From: Actinomyces sp. HPA0247
Lineage (GTDB): Bacteria > Actinomycetota > Actinomycetes > Actinomycetales > Actinomycetaceae
Direction: 5' to 3'
Assembly: GCA_000411415.1 (NCBI GenBank)
Contig: KE150450.1
Location: 45,055-109,054, forward strand
Length of the DNA stretch: 64,000 bases
Made by a program: the position numbers and the translations under genes
Notes under the pieces: model-generated
Told to the model about the DNA's origin: nothing
Databases searched by the model: none
The model's input: only the letters and a program-made list of their open reading frames with translations
Shown here: piece by piece, positions 1 to 8,656 of the stretch
Layout: each line of letters starts with the position of its first letter
How positions within the stretch are numbered: the first letter of the stretch is position 1

Positions 1-440
1 GCATCGGACTGCACAGGCTCAACCACAGGCTCGGGCTCGACAACCGGCTCAGGCTCAACGACCGGCTGAGCCTCCTCAACCACGGGAGCAGCCTCAGTTT
101 GAGGAGCACCCCACGCATCGGACTGCACCGGCTCAGCCTGCACGGGCGCAGGCTCACCAGCGGGAGCATTTTGCGCCGTCGGCTCAGCGACCTGCGGGCT
201 GAAGGGGTCGGAGGGCTGCACGGGCGCGGAGGTGGGAGCGGGCTGAGCCACGGGGGGCTGCGCGGGAACGACACCTCGGTTAGCCAGCCACTGGGCAAGC
301 GCAGGGTACAGCGACGGGTGCGACGCCACATACGGATGCAGATCCGCACGAGCGGCGGTGATATCGGCGAGATCCTGTGCTGTCAGCGCCGGATTGCTCA
401 TGTCTGCAGCGGTGAGCTGCGACAGATCAATAGTGCTCAT
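1..440 (-). CDS. Variant leucine-rich-repeat N-terminal domain protein, C-terminus cut by window edge
   Basis: The gene starts at ATG 438-440 on the minus strand, preceded by a good GAGAGGAAT ribosome site, and runs off the left edge. The first ~57 residues (MSTIDLSQLTAADM... then ...HPSLYPALAQWLANRG) resemble the small actinobacterial variant leucine-rich-repeat domain, with the typical 'NP..T..DLA.I...RPDL...VA.HP..YP.L..WL' spacing. After this comes a low-complexity Pro/Ala/Glu/Gln region with repeats of the VVEPEP and VQSDAWG type. No catalytic domain is visible in the part present. Family assignment is from pattern recall; the rest of the protein is outside the window. Confidence 0.7.
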   Translation of the reverse strand, partial: MSTIDLSQLTAADMSNPALTAQDLADITAARADLHPYVASHPSLYPALAQWLANRGVVPAQPPVAQPAPTSAPVQPSDPFSPQVAEPTAQNAPAGEPAPVQAEPVQSDAWGAPQTEAAPVVEEAQPVVEPEPVVEPEPVVEPVQSD

Positions 441-548
441 CTCAATTCCTCTCGCACCCGAAGGCGCAGTTCCTGATGGCGAACATCCAATACTATCGCG
501 TCGAGACGCGGATTAGTCAAGGCGCTTACCCTTTGACATGCCGGTGGC

Positions 549-583
549 AAACAAAAGACCCGGCCCCTCACGGGACCGGGTCT
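549..583 (-). terminator. Intrinsic terminator of the tRNA gene
   Basis: An inverted repeat (AGACCCGG...CCGGGTCT) lies just downstream of the tRNA 3' end on the minus strand and is followed by CTTTTGTTT. This is the classical hairpin plus U-tract arrangement. Confidence 0.75.
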
Positions 584-587
584 GTGG

Positions 588-664
588 TGGTAGCGGGGAC
601 AGGATTTGAACCTGCGACCTCCGGGTTATGAGCCCGGCGAGCTACCGAACTGCTCCACCCCGCG
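588..664 (-). tRNA. Initiator tRNA-fMet (CAU)
   Basis: The minus strand reads CGCGGGGTGGAGCAG..., a CTCATAA anticodon loop on a GC-rich anticodon stem (CCGGG/CCCGG), a T arm containing GGTTCAAATCC, and an encoded 3' CCA. The 77-nt gene shows two initiator marks: three consecutive G-C pairs next to the anticodon loop, and an unpaired first acceptor position (C1 opposite U72). It delivers formyl-methionine to the P site. Confidence 0.93.
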
Positions 665-767
665 TCGGCTTTAGATACTTTAGAGCATCCAACGGGAGGA
701 CACAAACCGAACGCGGTGATGTACGTCCTAGCTACGGGACGCTGTCAGGAGCAGTCGAACCGAAGCT

Positions 768-1682
768 CTACTGCGGGGCCGACGCGGAATCATCCGGAGT
801 CCCGGGCACGACGGGCGCTCCACTCGGAGGCGCAAGGGTGGGACTCGAAGTCTGCACCGGCATCCCTTGGGGCGACGCGGGCTGGGTTGGCGACACCTGC
901 ATCGGAGCTCCCTGAGGGGGTGCAGGCTGATTCGTCGGCACCTGCATCGGAGCTCCCTGCGGCGACACAGTCTGCGCCGGTGCTGCCGCGTGAGGGTAAT
1001 AGCCGACCGGAGCACCGAAGGGGGCACCGACGGGGGTGGAAGCAGAGGGACGCCGGTCGGGCACAGCAAGGACAATGGCAATGATGACAATCGAGCGCAC
1101 GATCAGCCAGATCAGAACCATACGCACAACGAGCAAGGAGGCATACCAAACATCACCAAAGACCGACGGATGGAGCGTCGGAGGCATAAATAGCCAGTAC
1201 CAGCGCCCGCCTTCCAGGACGGCGAGCACCGGGTCAATGAGCAGGAAGGACACGAGAACGACGCCGACCAGAGCGTAGCGCACTGCGTTGCTTCGTTTTT
1301 GGAGCGCGACAGCGGACAGCACGATCGCCACGATGTACATAATGACTGACTCATAGAACCAGACGCTCGTAAAACGCTCGAAGAAGATGCTCAAGTCGTC
1401 GATGAAATAGGGAGTGAATTGGTTAACGAGCGCAATTACCGAAAGGATTAGCACAAGCCTCAGGCAGACCCGCACGCGCGTGGAGAGCGGTGGACGCTTC
1501 GGACTCGGCGCAGCCGCGTAGGGGCCCGGCTGTCCCCAGGCTTGCGGTGCGGGCATCGGTTGAGCGCCACCCTGGTACGGGCCCCCCTGAGCAGCACCGG
1601 AGAATTGACCGGGAGCAGTGAAAACCCCACGTGCACCGCCGGGAGGGTTGGGCAGGGGATTCGGGATTTGAGAATTGCTCAC
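768..1682 (-). CDS. Proline/glutamine-rich small multispanning membrane protein
   Basis: A 304-aa protein. The GTG start at 1680-1682 is chosen because GGAAGGA lies about 8 bases upstream; the longer open frame lacks such a signal. Residues 1-75 are hydrophilic and rich in Pro, Gly and Gln. About four hydrophobic helices follow (beginning VCLRLVLILSVIALV, then YESVIMYIVAIVLSAVAL, YALVGVVLVSFLLIDPVLAV and VVRMVLIWLIVRSIVIIAIVLAV). The C-terminal ~80 residues repeat a 'PQGAPMQV..QPA' unit three times. No enzyme motif is seen and the function is unknown. The tails resemble those of many actinobacterial envelope proteins, which is not informative about role. Confidence 0.7.
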   Translation of the reverse strand: MSNSQIPNPLPNPPGGARGVFTAPGQFSGAAQGGPYQGGAQPMPAPQAWGQPGPYAAAPSPKRPPLSTRVRVCLRLVLILSVIALVNQFTPYFIDDLSIFFERFTSVWFYESVIMYIVAIVLSAVALQKRSNAVRYALVGVVLVSFLLIDPVLAVLEGGRWYWLFMPPTLHPSVFGDVWYASLLVVRMVLIWLIVRSIVIIAIVLAVPDRRPSASTPVGAPFGAPVGYYPHAAAPAQTVSPQGAPMQVPTNQPAPPQGAPMQVSPTQPASPQGMPVQTSSPTLAPPSGAPVVPGTPDDSASAPQ

Positions 1683-1816
1683 TGTCAGGTTCCTTCCACG
1701 TGTGTTGGTGGCGCGTGAGCACGCATGATCTTCATCATATCGGCAGCGCACTACCGACATGACGAAACACACGGAGGGGCTTTCCCGACCGTGCACAAAC
1801 ACCACCGCACATGGGA

Positions 1817-1860
1817 CGCGCCCGGCCCACCTCACAACGTGATCGGCAGGGCCGGGCGCG
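1817..1860 (-). terminator. Hairpin terminator after the UPF0182 gene
   Basis: A perfect 12-bp stem (CGCGCCCGGCCC pairing with GGGCCGGGCGCG) sits directly after the minus-strand stop at 1878. There is no strong U-tract, as is common in high-GC actinobacteria. Confidence 0.6.
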
Positions 1861-1877
1861 CATCGCACAGAGAGCGC

Positions 1878-4800
1878 CTATGAGCCGCTTTGTGCTCCGC
1901 TCGTGGCGGATGCGCTCGGGCTCGGAGTGGGCGTCGGCGTACCTGAGTTCGGGGTCGCCGACGAGGATGTACCGAGCGCCGCCTGCGCGGCCTCCGCACG
2001 AGTCAGGGCATCGTGCAGACGCGTCTGAGCCTCGCCGTATGCCGTCCAGTCGCCCTTGCTCATCGCGGCATCCGCGTCACGCATGGCCTGCGCAGCGTCG
2101 CTAACGGCCTGGGACAGCTGGGTGCTCGCATCTGATGAGCTCGCACCCGACTGCGAGGTGTCCCCCGACGGTGGAGTCGTCGTACCGGGAGAGGTTGACG
2201 AGCCTGAATCGTCCGAGACAAGCTGGCGCAGCGACTCCTCGAGGGTCGGCGCGAATCCGACCTTGTCACCGAAGGCGGTGAGCACCGAGCGAAGCACGGG
2301 GTATGACGCCGACCCGGTGCCCTGCACGTAGACGGGCTGCACGTAGAGCAGACCGCCGCCGACCGGCAGGGTCAGGAGGTTGCCTCGGATGACCGTCGAA
2401 TCGGCCTGGTTGAGCAGGTTGAGCTGGGTGGCGATCTTCTCGTCAGAGTCGTACTTGTTTTGGACCTGGCCGGGGCCGGGCACGGTCGTCGACGAGGGCA
2501 GAGCGAGCAAGCGGAGCTTGCCGTATCCCTCACGCACCTGGCCCGGCGTGTTGCCCGTCTCCGAGTCCACCGCGAGGAAGCCCGCCATGGCCTCGCGACG
2601 CCCCTCGCCGCCGCCACCGGGGACGAAGACGGAGGTCAGTGAGAACTCGGCGCTATCCTGGCCGGGCATCTGCATGGTCAGGTAGTACGGGGGCTGCAGG
2701 GCGGTCGGTGCGGGCAGCGGGTTGCCTGCCGCATCCATGCGCGGGCTCGAGTCGGTGGATGAAGCCGCGCCGTAGGTGGAGGTCTCCTCGGCCAGACGCC
2801 AGCGGTCACCACCGGAGTAGAAGCCAGCCGCGTCGGTCACGTGGTAGGTGGCCAGCAGGTTGCGCTGCACCTTGAACATGTCCTCGGGGTAGCGCAGGTG
2901 GCTCATGAGGTCGCCGGAGATAGCGGACATAGGTTCGACGCTGCCGGGGTAGATCTTCTCCCACGTGCGCAGGATCGGATCCTGATCGTCCCAGCGGAAC
3001 AGGCGCACTGACCCGTCGTAGGCGTCGACGACGGCCTTGACGGAGTTACGCATGTAGTTGATCTTGTTCGCCTGCACATACTGGCCCATCTGCGTGGACT
3101 GCGAGTCGACCGTTGCATCCGAGAGCGACTCGTGCTGGGCGTAGGGATAGTTGTTCGTGGTCGTGTACGCATCGACGACCCACACGAGGCGCTTGGGGGT
3201 CGAGGCGTCCCCGTCCATGTCGACAACCGCCGGGTAGGCGGACTGCTCGAGCGTCAGGTAGGGCGCGACCTTGGACACGCGCAGCAGCGGGTCGCGGTCA
3301 TACAGGATTTGGGAGGCCTCGTTCGTCTGAGAGGAGAAGAAGAGGTCCGTGGAACCGAACTTGATCGCGTACAGGAGCTTATTCCACACGTTGCCCACGG
3401 ACGGGCCACCGTTGCCGGTGAACGTCGTGGAGACCTGGCCGCCCACCGCGGTGTCATCCGGGTAGTCGAGCTCCTGCGGGTCGGCGCCTTCGGGGGCTCC
3501 GACGATGGAGTAGTCGGGCGAACCGGGGCTGAAGTAGACGCGTTCCTCGTAGTCACCCATTTCACCGACCGAGGGCACGGACTGCTCCCAGTAGGACGGC
3601 AGGCCGTCGCTGGTCAGCTGGTTACCGTAGGCGGCGACAGCGCCGTAGCCGTGCGTGTAGACGGTGTGCTGGTTGACCCAGGTCTGCTGCTCGGCGGACA
3701 GGCCCGAGAGGTTGAGCTCGCGCACGGAGATCACCGTGTCGCGCCGTTCCCCACCCACGTTGTAGCGATCGACCTTCATGCCGGAGTTGAAGCCGTAGTA
3801 GAGGCGCGACTGCTGGAGCTGCTGGACGGTCTTCGTGATGACCTTGGGGTCCAGGAGACGCACCTGGGAGGTCAGTGCGTCGTTGTCGAACTGACCGGCA
3901 GAGGCAGTCGTCGCCGCGTCGTAGTTCGTCTGGTAGTCGACGTTATCGAGCCCGTATGCGGCCAGCGTCGCATCAATGTTTCGCTGAATGTAGGGCGACT
4001 CAAGGGTGCGCTGGTTGGGGCGCACGCGGAATTGCTCGACGAGGGCCGGGTAGGCGCCAGCCAGAACGAGGGCGGCGACGACAGTGACCGCCACGCCGGT
4101 GACCGGCAGGCGCCACGTGCCCTTGAAGGCCGCGACGACGAAGAGGACCGCGACGAGGCCGGAGATGACCGCCAGAATCGAGTGCGCCGGCAGCGTCGCG
4201 TTGATATCGGAGTACATGGCGCCGTGAATGGAGCCGGAATCCGAAGTGAGCAGCTCGTAGCGGCCCAGCCAGTAGTTCACGCCGATAAACAGGGACAGGC
4301 AGGCCGCCATCATGCCGGTCTGCAAGCGCGCCTGCTTGGAGGCGTGAGGACGCGGGGCGAGGCGAATCGTCCCGTACAGGTAGGACACGATGATTGCTGC
4401 GACCAGGCCGATGCTGGTGACCGTCATGAGGAAGGAGACGAGCACCTTAAGTGCGGGCAGGACGAACACAAAGAAGGAGATGTCCAGCCCGAACTGGGGG
4501 TCAACCTGCCCGAAGGAGGAACGGTTGAGGAACTGCAGGAGTGTGCGCCATTCGGTGGCCAGGCGCGCGCCGTTGGAGAAGCCAAAGAAGAGAGCGACGC
4601 CCCAGAACGCGAGGCGACGCATAGGTTCGAGTGCCTCCTGGTAGCCGCGCAGGGCAGCCGAGGCCTCGCCGCGGGTAGAGGACGCACGATGCCGGTAGGC
4701 GAAGGACATCGAGAAGAAGATCAGGGCCGTCGCCACGACGAAGCCAACGACAAATAGGCCGATGTGCGCTCCCCACTGGGTGAGGATGACGCGTGTGGCG

Positions 4801-4994
4801 CTCATCTGACGGAACCACAGGATCTCGGTCCACACGATGGATGCCGCGTAGATGATGGCTCCGATGATCGCCAGCGCCACAATCGTGATACCGGCGGGAC
4901 CCGGCTTGCGGACGGTCAGCTGCCTGGGCGCACGATCAGGGTCTCGCGGAGCGCGCGCTCCGCCCGGGGGAAAGACTGAAAAATCGAAGCTCAC
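1878..4994 (-). CDS. UPF0182 family integral membrane protein
   Basis: About 1038 aa. The GTG start at 4992-4994 is preferred: GAGAGG lies 6 bases before it, while the ATG six codons upstream has no ribosome site and overlaps that signal. The N-terminal third carries about seven hydrophobic helices (for example IVALAIIGAIIYAASIVW and IGLFVVGFVVATALIFFSMSFAY). The large middle part is predicted extracytoplasmic and contains the conserved UPF0182 region (YIQRNIDATLAAYGLDNVDY; TYHVTDAAGFYSGGDRW). The C-terminus ends in a Ser/Thr/Pro/Ala tail with a short helical stretch. The family is widespread in actinobacteria and cyanobacteria and its function is unknown. It neighbours the PDZ protease and zincin genes, as in mycobacteria. 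Confidence 0.93.
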   Translation of the reverse strand: MSFDFSVFPPGGARAPRDPDRAPRQLTVRKPGPAGITIVALAIIGAIIYAASIVWTEILWFRQMSATRVILTQWGAHIGLFVVGFVVATALIFFSMSFAYRHRASSTRGEASAALRGYQEALEPMRRLAFWGVALFFGFSNGARLATEWRTLLQFLNRSSFGQVDPQFGLDISFFVFVLPALKVLVSFLMTVTSIGLVAAIIVSYLYGTIRLAPRPHASKQARLQTGMMAACLSLFIGVNYWLGRYELLTSDSGSIHGAMYSDINATLPAHSILAVISGLVAVLFVVAAFKGTWRLPVTGVAVTVVAALVLAGAYPALVEQFRVRPNQRTLESPYIQRNIDATLAAYGLDNVDYQTNYDAATTASAGQFDNDALTSQVRLLDPKVITKTVQQLQQSRLYYGFNSGMKVDRYNVGGERRDTVISVRELNLSGLSAEQQTWVNQHTVYTHGYGAVAAYGNQLTSDGLPSYWEQSVPSVGEMGDYEERVYFSPGSPDYSIVGAPEGADPQELDYPDDTAVGGQVSTTFTGNGGPSVGNVWNKLLYAIKFGSTDLFFSSQTNEASQILYDRDPLLRVSKVAPYLTLEQSAYPAVVDMDGDASTPKRLVWVVDAYTTTNNYPYAQHESLSDATVDSQSTQMGQYVQANKINYMRNSVKAVVDAYDGSVRLFRWDDQDPILRTWEKIYPGSVEPMSAISGDLMSHLRYPEDMFKVQRNLLATYHVTDAAGFYSGGDRWRLAEETSTYGAASSTDSSPRMDAAGNPLPAPTALQPPYYLTMQMPGQDSAEFSLTSVFVPGGGGEGRREAMAGFLAVDSETGNTPGQVREGYGKLRLLALPSSTTVPGPGQVQNKYDSDEKIATQLNLLNQADSTVIRGNLLTLPVGGGLLYVQPVYVQGTGSASYPVLRSVLTAFGDKVGFAPTLEESLRQLVSDDSGSSTSPGTTTPPSGDTSQSGASSSDASTQLSQAVSDAAQAMRDADAAMSKGDWTAYGEAQTRLHDALTRAEAAQAALGTSSSATPNSGTPTPTPSPSASATSGAQSGS

Positions 4995-5086
4995 GGCATT
5001 CCTCTCTGTCAAACCGATAGCTTCAATCCAGTGTAGCTGCGCACAGGTCTAACTTCGCCTCGGTCTTATTCGCTCTCCGTGAGATT

Positions 5087-5665
5087 ATGGGAGGCATGAC
5101 TGTTGAGATGATGCCGAGTGCGCGCGAGATCGCGCTGGCCAACGTGGTTGTCGATATCGAGAAGGGCGCTGCCCGGGTGGGCTGGGATCACGCGCCTTCC
5201 ATCTATGCGCTGGTTCCCACGGCGACGCTGTTGGCTGACCCGAATCTGCCCGCCGACATCGCCGCACAGCTGCGCTCTGGCTGGGATGGCAGCGATGATC
5301 ACCTGAGCGCCATCATCCAGGAGGACCTGGCCGACGACGACATCGAGCAGGTCCTGGCGCACCTGGCGTGGCCCGAGACGGTGCCCGGTGCGGCGATCAC
5401 GGTCGAGCGCATCGTCGTCCCCCCGGAGGTTGAGGACGAGGCCCCCGAGGACCCCGAGGAAGCCCTCGCATTCGTGGCCAACCACCCGCTGCGCACCGAC
5501 GTGCGCCTGGCGGTGGGCGTCATGCGCACCGGTGAGTCCTGGTGTGCGCTGCGCACCCGCGCCTTCGACTCCGATGACAAGGTCGGGCAGGGCTCGAACC
5601 TCGTTCCCGCCCTGGTTGACGCCCTGCGCGCGTCGCTCGAGCCGGTGACGGACGAGCAAGCCTGA
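5087..5665 (+). CDS. PPA1309 family protein
   Basis: A 192-aa soluble acidic protein with no signal peptide or membrane segment. The pattern (IALANVVVDIEKGAARVGWD, then SIYALVPTATLLADP, and a C-terminal NHPLRTDVRLAVGVMRTGESWCALR) matches the actinobacterial PPA1309 family, whose members have no assigned biochemical role. The start is uncertain. ATG occurs at 5087, 5096, 5108 and 5111; the only good ribosome site, GGGAGG at 5089-5094, best suits 5108. The gene diverges from the UPF0182 gene and converges on the PDZ protease gene with a shared terminator. Confidence 0.85.
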   Translation: MGGMTVEMMPSAREIALANVVVDIEKGAARVGWDHAPSIYALVPTATLLADPNLPADIAAQLRSGWDGSDDHLSAIIQEDLADDDIEQVLAHLAWPETVPGAAITVERIVVPPEVEDEAPEDPEEALAFVANHPLRTDVRLAVGVMRTGESWCALRTRAFDSDDKVGQGSNLVPALVDALRASLEPVTDEQA

Positions 5666-5675
5666 GAATCACGAG

Positions 5676-5722
5676 GAGGCCCCGGCCTCGTCCCGGACCA
5701 GAAGGACGAGGCCGGGGCCCTC
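5676..5722. terminator. Bidirectional hairpin terminator between convergent genes
   Basis: Arms GAGGCCCCGGCCTCGTCC and GGACGAGGCCGGGGCCCTC form a near-perfect 18-bp stem between two convergent genes. Almost the same hairpin recurs at 19747-19791. Confidence 0.75.
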
Positions 5723-5764
5723 TCGTACCCTACCGGCCGAAGGCGGTGGGTGGGCTAACAAGCG

Positions 5765-6958
5765 CTACTGGCAGGTCGGCAAGCTATCCCCGGTGCCGTC
5801 GGCGATCGAGTGAACGGCGGAGACTGCCTGGTCGAGGGTGGACACCGAGACGACGTGCATGCCGTCGGGGACGTGCCCAACGACTTCGTCGCAGTTGGTG
5901 GAAGGGGCGAGGAACCACTGGGCTCCGTCGCGGTGCGCACCCCACAGCTTCTGCTGGATGCCTCCGATGGCGCCGACCTGACCGTCATAGGACATGGTTC
6001 CGGTGCCCGCAATCGAATTGCCGCCGGTCATATCTCCGGGGGTGAGGCGATCGATGATGCCCAGCGAGAACATCATGCCGGCGCTCGGGCCTCCCACACC
6101 CTCGATGTTGACGCTGATGGTGACGGGCAGGGAAGGATCGACGGAGAGGTAGATACCCAGCTTCGACCCGCTTTCCGTTGCCGAGGCTGCCACGGAGTCG
6201 AAGGTGAGCTCCTGGGTCTCACCGTTCCTCTCGACCGTCAGCGTCATCGTCGATCCCGCGGGGACCGTGCGCATGAGCGAGAAAGGCGTGACCGCGTCCG
6301 CGACCTCGTGGCGGGTCCCGTCCGGAGTAGTGATGGCACGCAAGATATCGCCCTGCTCGACGATCCCCTCGGCGTTCGAGCCCTCCACCGCCCCCTCGAT
6401 AGTGACGGTCGCGGGAACGTTCCAGCCGAGGTACTCGAGGGCTGCGACCTGGGACGTCGTCTGCGAGTTACGCATCATGGCCAGCTGAGCGTCGCTCACC
6501 TGCTGGCGTGTGGTTCCTTCGGGATACACCGACTCGTAGTCCATGATCTTGCTGTGAGGGTCGAGGTAGGCGGCGATCAGCTGAGCGAAATTCAGGCGGG
6601 AGTCCGGACTGCCCGACTCGGAGACCGTCACCATGCGCAGCTGACCCTGCCCGGGCTTCGCGGGATCGAGATACGAAGCGGACTGGGGTTCATCCTGCTC
6701 GACCGGTTCTCCCGTCGTCGGATCAGTCCCGTCGATCTCGAGGACCGGGACACCCTTATCCGACCCCAACACGTTGAACGTCGGGCCGGGGCTATTGACC
6801 ACGAAGGGAACAGGGACCAGGAAGAGGATCACGACCATCGCGAGAGCAGCCAGGATGGCTGTGAGGATACGCCAGCTGATGATCGGTGTACGTTTCGTCG
6901 GAGTCTGCTCGAAGGGCAGGATATTGTCGACTGACGAGGTCATGTGCGTGTCACTCAC
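5765..6958 (-). CDS. PDZ domain-containing Lon-like (S16) serine protease, YlbL type
   Basis: About 397 aa. One transmembrane helix (ILTAILAALAMVVILFLVPVPFVV) near the N-terminus anchors the protein. It is followed by a YlbL-type extracytoplasmic region, a PDZ-like segment (EGIVEQGDILRAI...) and a C-terminal Lon proteolytic domain. The S16 dyad is visible: Ser in GGPSAGMMFSLGI and Lys in GGIQQKLWGA. Lon family proteases degrade proteins, but here no AAA ATPase is attached. A GTG start at 6956-6958 with a CACAAT box six bases upstream suggests a leaderless message; an ATG five codons later is an alternative. It diverges from the zincin_2 gene, an arrangement conserved in actinobacteria. Confidence 0.88.
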   Translation of the reverse strand: MSDTHMTSSVDNILPFEQTPTKRTPIISWRILTAILAALAMVVILFLVPVPFVVNSPGPTFNVLGSDKGVPVLEIDGTDPTTGEPVEQDEPQSASYLDPAKPGQGQLRMVTVSESGSPDSRLNFAQLIAAYLDPHSKIMDYESVYPEGTTRQQVSDAQLAMMRNSQTTSQVAALEYLGWNVPATVTIEGAVEGSNAEGIVEQGDILRAITTPDGTRHEVADAVTPFSLMRTVPAGSTMTLTVERNGETQELTFDSVAASATESGSKLGIYLSVDPSLPVTISVNIEGVGGPSAGMMFSLGIIDRLTPGDMTGGNSIAGTGTMSYDGQVGAIGGIQQKLWGAHRDGAQWFLAPSTNCDEVVGHVPDGMHVVSVSTLDQAVSAVHSIADGTGDSLPTCQ

Positions 6959-7067
6959 CGTGTCATTGTGTCCCACGCGGGGCGCGGTTGCACGCGCGCC
7001 GGGCCCAACGCGTTCAGCTCTCAGCGTTTTCGCAGGGATTTGCCAGCTGAGTCGCACGAGCGCTCGC

Positions 7068-7079
7068 TAGGCTGAGCTC
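7068..7079 (+). promoter_or_regulatory. Leaderless-type -10 box (TAGGCT, 6 bases before ATG)
   Basis: TAGGCT ends six bases before ATG 7080 and no ribosome site is present. This is the usual actinobacterial layout for a transcript that starts at or next to the start codon. The same TAGGCT-N6-ATG occurs before pncB. Confidence 0.5.
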
Positions 7080-8546
7080 ATGAACGAGAACGAGTCCGGC
7101 ACCCCCTTTGAGGATTTCCTGCGCTCCGTGTTGGGCGACGAGGCCGCGGCCGAGGCCGCTCGCGCGCTACAGGCGCAGGGCTTTGACCCCGCAAACCTGC
7201 CCGCGGAGTTTTCCGATCCTGCGCGCATGCGCGCCGCGATGGGCCAGTTCCAGTTCCTCATGAACACGACGGCCGGTCCGGTCAATTGGCGCCTGGTGGA
7301 GGACGGCGCGAAGCAGGCCGCGTACGCCAGCGGCGACCCTGCCCCCACGGCCACCGAGGCAGAGGCTGCACGTCAGGCGATGACGGTCGCGGACCTGTGG
7401 CTCGACGCGGTCACGGACTTCGCATCGGGCCCGGTGACGCGCAATGTGTGGAGCAGGGTGTCGTGGGTCGAAAACACGATCCCCACCTGGAAGCGCATCT
7501 GCGAGCCAATTGCCCTGAACGTGTCGCGCGCGCTGTCTGCAGCGCTGTCTGAGCAGTTCGGGCAGGGCGGCCTCGACGATTCCGCTTCGCTTCCCGACGG
7601 CATGGCGGCGATGCTCGGCAAGACTCAGGAGATGATGCCGCGCCTGTCGGCGATGATGTTCTCCGCTCAGATTTCACGCGTCCTGGCTGCTCTGGCGGGC
7701 GAATCTTTCGGCACGTTTGACACGGGCATTCCCCTGTCGGATACCTCGCACGCGGCTCTCCTCCCCCACAACATCGCCCAGTTCTCCGAGGGGCTTGACG
7801 TGCCCTTCGACGAGGTGCGCCAGTTCCTCGCCGTACGCGAGGCTGCGCACCGGCGCCTCTTCGCGTCCGTGGCGTGGCTCGAGGGCGACCTTGTGCGCGC
7901 TGTCGAGCGCTACGCCTCTCAGATCGCGATCGACACAGAGGCGATCACCGAGGCCGCCCGATCAGTTGACCCCTCGGATCCGCAGTCCGTGGAATCGGCG
8001 CTCAGCGGCGGCGTGTTTGCGCTATCGACCACGCCGGACCAGCGCCGTGCCCTGACGCGCCTGGAGACAATGCTCGCCCTCATTGAGGGCTGGGTCGAGG
8101 TCGTCACGGCCCAGGCCACCCTGCCCTACCTGCCCCACGCGGATGCGCTGCGCGAAATGATGCGCCGTCGCCGCGCCTCGGGCGGTCCCGCCGAAGAGAT
8201 CCTGGGGACTCTCATGGGACTGAAGATGCGCCCGCGTCAGGCTCGCGGCGCAGCGTCCATCTTCACCCTGGTGGAGGCAGACGGCGGTCGCGAGGCCCGC
8301 GAAGCCCTATGGTCGCATCCGGACATGGTGCCCACGGAGACTGAGCTGGCCACGCCCGACACGTTCCTGACCCTGCGCCGTGCGGCTGCGGAGGAGGACG
8401 CGGATATCGACGCTGCGCTGACCTCTCTTCTCGACGGGACGCTCGGTTGGGCGGACGGACTGCAGCCCGGGGACGAGGCCTCGGCCGGTTCGGATGAGTC
8501 CTCATCGGACGCGGGGGAAGCGGACGATCCGGACGAGACGAACTGA
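7080..8546 (+). CDS. Zincin_2 family protein (zinc-dependent metalloprotease-like)
   Basis: A 488-aa soluble protein matching the actinobacterial family annotated as zinc-dependent metalloprotease or 'coenzyme F420 biosynthesis associated' (Pfam Zincin_2). Conserved blocks include PVNWRLVEDGAKQ near residue 65, WLDAVTDFASG, and the helix VREAAHRRLFASVAWLEGDL near residue 260. The HEXXH-like site reads R-E-A-A-H, so the first zinc ligand is not histidine and catalysis is doubtful. The last ~60 residues are acidic and disordered-looking. It has no signal peptide. Its neighbours (PDZ protease, ThiF-like protein, uvrD2, nudC) reproduce a known actinobacterial gene cluster. Confidence 0.85.
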   Translation: MNENESGTPFEDFLRSVLGDEAAAEAARALQAQGFDPANLPAEFSDPARMRAAMGQFQFLMNTTAGPVNWRLVEDGAKQAAYASGDPAPTATEAEAARQAMTVADLWLDAVTDFASGPVTRNVWSRVSWVENTIPTWKRICEPIALNVSRALSAALSEQFGQGGLDDSASLPDGMAAMLGKTQEMMPRLSAMMFSAQISRVLAALAGESFGTFDTGIPLSDTSHAALLPHNIAQFSEGLDVPFDEVRQFLAVREAAHRRLFASVAWLEGDLVRAVERYASQIAIDTEAITEAARSVDPSDPQSVESALSGGVFALSTTPDQRRALTRLETMLALIEGWVEVVTAQATLPYLPHADALREMMRRRRASGGPAEEILGTLMGLKMRPRQARGAASIFTLVEADGGREAREALWSHPDMVPTETELATPDTFLTLRRAAAEEDADIDAALTSLLDGTLGWADGLQPGDEASAGSDESSSDAGEADDPDETN

Positions 8547-8656
8547 GACGTTCTAAAGAGATCTGACAAGTTTTCCACAGATTTTCCAAACGCCCACACA
8601 CGATGGCCATTGAGGTTCATCATAGCTCCATCAGGTACAAACCGAAGGAGACTAAC

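Noticed and set aside
99-476. Plus-strand ORF at the left edge
   Set aside because: It is the shadow of the truncated minus-strand LRV-domain gene, with an Arg-rich translation and no start signal.
8571-8580. DnaA-box-like TTTTCCACAG suggesting an origin
   Set aside because: A single copy only, with no dnaA/dnaN neighbours and no box cluster.
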